Below, in pieces: positions 62,101-64,000 of a stretch of DNA of 64,000 nucleotides. The notes beneath the pieces are model-generated. The model worked only from the letters and a program-made list of their open reading frames with translations. It made no database searches and was not told the origin of the DNA. This stretch comes from Lingula anatina. Lineage: Eukaryota; Brachiopoda; Lingulata; Lingulida; Lingulidae. Position 1 is the first letter of the stretch. Each line of letters opens with the position of its first letter. The stretch covers positions 124,001-188,000 of the forward strand of contig NW_019774848.1 of the NCBI RefSeq assembly GCF_001039355.2. The letters run 5' to 3'. A program made the translations under genes and the position numbers.

Positions 62101-63250
62101 ATTCCTCACTGTCTACTCCATGTTGGGAACCAACATAGCATCTCAGGAAGGGATCCAGAGAAATTTTTTCTGTTAGTATTCCAAGTTATCTTTGTTGATC
62201 CATCGTCCATTTTTGATGGTCTTCCAAGAGAAAAAAATAGATACCCGTCAATGTAAACTTTACAATCTGACCATCTTCCGGAAGACCCAGAAGATAGTCT
62301 CAATCAGCCCCTGCATCTTTTGTTATGTTTTCATGTCTCCTAACCTAGATGACTAGTGACATAAACTAAGACTACTTTCAGTTTAAGTTAGTGCTAAACA
62401 CACAGTTGTGCTTTCAACACACAGTTAAAGGTGCAGTCACCTGGATATAAACATCTTGTCAAACAATAGGATTAGGAAGGCTGACTACGGCAAGCTATCA
62501 TTTTGAATTCTACAAATATTCAGGATAACATGCAAACACTGGTGTTCTGCTGTTTGTAATACACTAAAATAAGTCATAGTTTTTGAAGACTGCATGAACA
62601 TTTTGAAAAGGGAATTTGAAGAACAAATTGTTGATTTTGACGCACGACAGAGCAAACTTGTTTTGCCTGCAATCTGAGCCTCCAGACTCCTAAATATACA
62701 GTGGCTCTCGCCTCCTCAATACTTGGAATTACAAAACCACCACCATAATAAGTAAGGTAAGATATTGTGCACTCTAATCTAAAACAGGTTCACCTGCACA
62801 GGGTTAAAGATATTTCTCACGTTGACTACAAGTCTGCTTATTAAAAAACAACACAGAGGAGATGATGGAGTATCACTTTCCATGCTTAATAGCTTTTACT
62901 GTACTATTAAAGAAATACTATGTATATGATGTATAATCTATCAAATGGCCAGGAAATTAAGCATCATAACTATAACTGATAAGGTTTTCCGTTAACGTTT
63001 ACACCATTGGGAATGTTTACAGAAAAAAGTAATTAATTTCATTACAGTTTTGGCAAGGCAGCAGCATTCAGTGATAGATCTCGAATGCCAGACATTATCC
63101 ACACAATTAGCATGCTTAAGATAATGAAGAATGTATAATTATCTTCATTGTTTTAAAATAAAACCTATAAGGCCTGAACCATGAACACCAGAAGTATCCA
63201 AAATATCTTCCTGTTCTAATTGGACCTAACAAGTGATAATCTCTGACTTG
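62101..63250. other. Unique sequence between two minisatellites
   Basis: No recognisable gene; an open minus-strand frame at 62106-62303 has no known match. Confidence 0.4.
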
Positions 63251-63252
63251 AA

Positions 63253-63825
63253 GGTTCAATATATTAAACCAGTGGACAACAGTATCCATAGCCAGACTAT
63301 TAAACCGGTGGACAACAGTATCCATAGCCAGACTATTAAACTGGTAGAAGTTCAGTATAATAAACCAGTGGACAACAGTATCCATAGCCATACTTTTAAG
63401 TTCAGTATATTAAACCAGTGGACAACAGTATCCATAGCCAGACTTTAAAGTTCAGTATAATAAACCAGTGGACAACAGTATCCATAACCAGACTTTTAAG
63501 TTCAGTATATTAAACCAGTGGACAACAGTATCCATAGCCAGACTTTAAAGTTCAGTATAATAAACCAGTGGACAACAGTATCCATAGCCAGACTTTAAAG
63601 TTCAGTATAATAAACCAGTGGACAACAGTATCCATAGCCAGACTTTAAAGTTCAGGATATTAAACCAGGGAACAACAGTATCCATAGCCGGATTTTAAAG
63701 TTCAGTATAATAAACCAGTGAACAACAGTATCCATAGCCAGGCTTTAAAGTTCAGTATAATAAACCAGTGGACAACAGTTTCCATAGCCAGACTTTAAAG
63801 TTCAGTATAATAAACCAGTAAACAG
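63253..63825. repeat. Minisatellite, 50-bp unit, about 11 copies
   Basis: Unit AAAGTTCAGTATAATAAACC then AGTGGACAACAGTATCCATA and GCCAGACTTT, 50 bp. The first units (63253-63400) are shorter or irregular; later ones are regular with a few percent divergence. Confidence 0.92.
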
Positions 63826-64000
63826 TTAACTAAGAGACAACAATGGCATTCCAAAGTGAGAAAGACTGCAATCGAGCTGTCTAATTCCTGAGGTAAGTCT
63901 GATTACTGAGACACAGGTGACAGATGCAATAATGCCATACCTAAAATGAGTGTCATCTGAAAACACTGGTGACTACTTTTATTTCATCCTAATTCTGAGT

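Noticed and set aside
1-64000. CRISPR arrays, operons, prokaryotic defence systems, viral genes, tRNA or rRNA genes
   Set aside because: The DNA is metazoan with spliced genes; the regular repeats are minisatellites without spacers, and no tRNA or rRNA sequence was recognised.

Overview
The window is nuclear DNA of an invertebrate animal. Genes are split into many short exons by introns of roughly 0.1-5 kb with GT-AG (once GC-AG) ends. The proteins read as clear orthologues of vertebrate genes, the DNA is AT-rich, and it is full of short inverted-repeat transposons and minisatellites. A heterozygous marine invertebrate (for example a lophotrochozoan or an invertebrate deuterostome) fits, but nothing here fixes the phylum. 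Exon models were built by eye from reading frame, splice phase and remembered human orthologues; the phases close for every complete gene.

Layout. 0.6-3.5 kb: MSRA on the minus strand, ending in KDEL. 5.6-11.8 kb: CEP57 (minus), start to start with FAM76 (plus, 12.2-15.9 kb) across 386 bp. 20.7-24.1 kb: RTN4IP1 (minus), tail to tail with FAM76 and start to start with QRSL1 (plus, 24.6-31.0 kb) across 532 bp. From memory, CEP57/FAM76B (human 11q21) and RTN4IP1/QRSL1 (human 6q21) are also head-to-head neighbours, so two ancient divergent pairs sit side by side here. 31-46 kb has no recognisable gene apart from one possible signal-peptide exon and a dead LINE fragment. 46.1-48.8 kb: a small secreted four-EF-hand protein (plus). 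52.0-52.25 kb: an unrecognised cysteine-rich terminal exon (minus). 52.9-55.3 kb: the 3' end of a MINDY1/2 deubiquitinase gene (minus) ending in a tiny exon that encodes CILL. 55.3-64 kb: no firm gene, two minisatellites and a possible promoter.

Assembly. Two segments are present twice in tandem with a single N at the junction: 15707-18271 / 18273-about 20863, and 32392-36783 / 36785-about 41516. They look like unmerged haplotypes rather than real duplications. The first pair makes spurious extra copies of the last exons of FAM76 and RTN4IP1. The second shows a CACTA-type MITE present in one copy and absent from the other. Two N gaps (10796-11383, 47563-47622) lie in introns.

Repeats. Five copies of a PIF/Harbinger-like MITE family flanked by TAA/TTA, one 275-bp CACTA-like MITE with an empty site, a roughly 1-kb inverted-terminal-repeat element flanked by ATA, a CCTATAGG-type element flanked by TCACT, two LINE remnants, and minisatellites with units near 38, 55 and 50 bp. 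I found no new multi-gene system. The most unusual leads are the KDEL-ended MSRA, the repeated splice-acceptor/exon fragments in CEP57, the CILL micro-exon of MINDY and the unidentified cysteine-rich exon.
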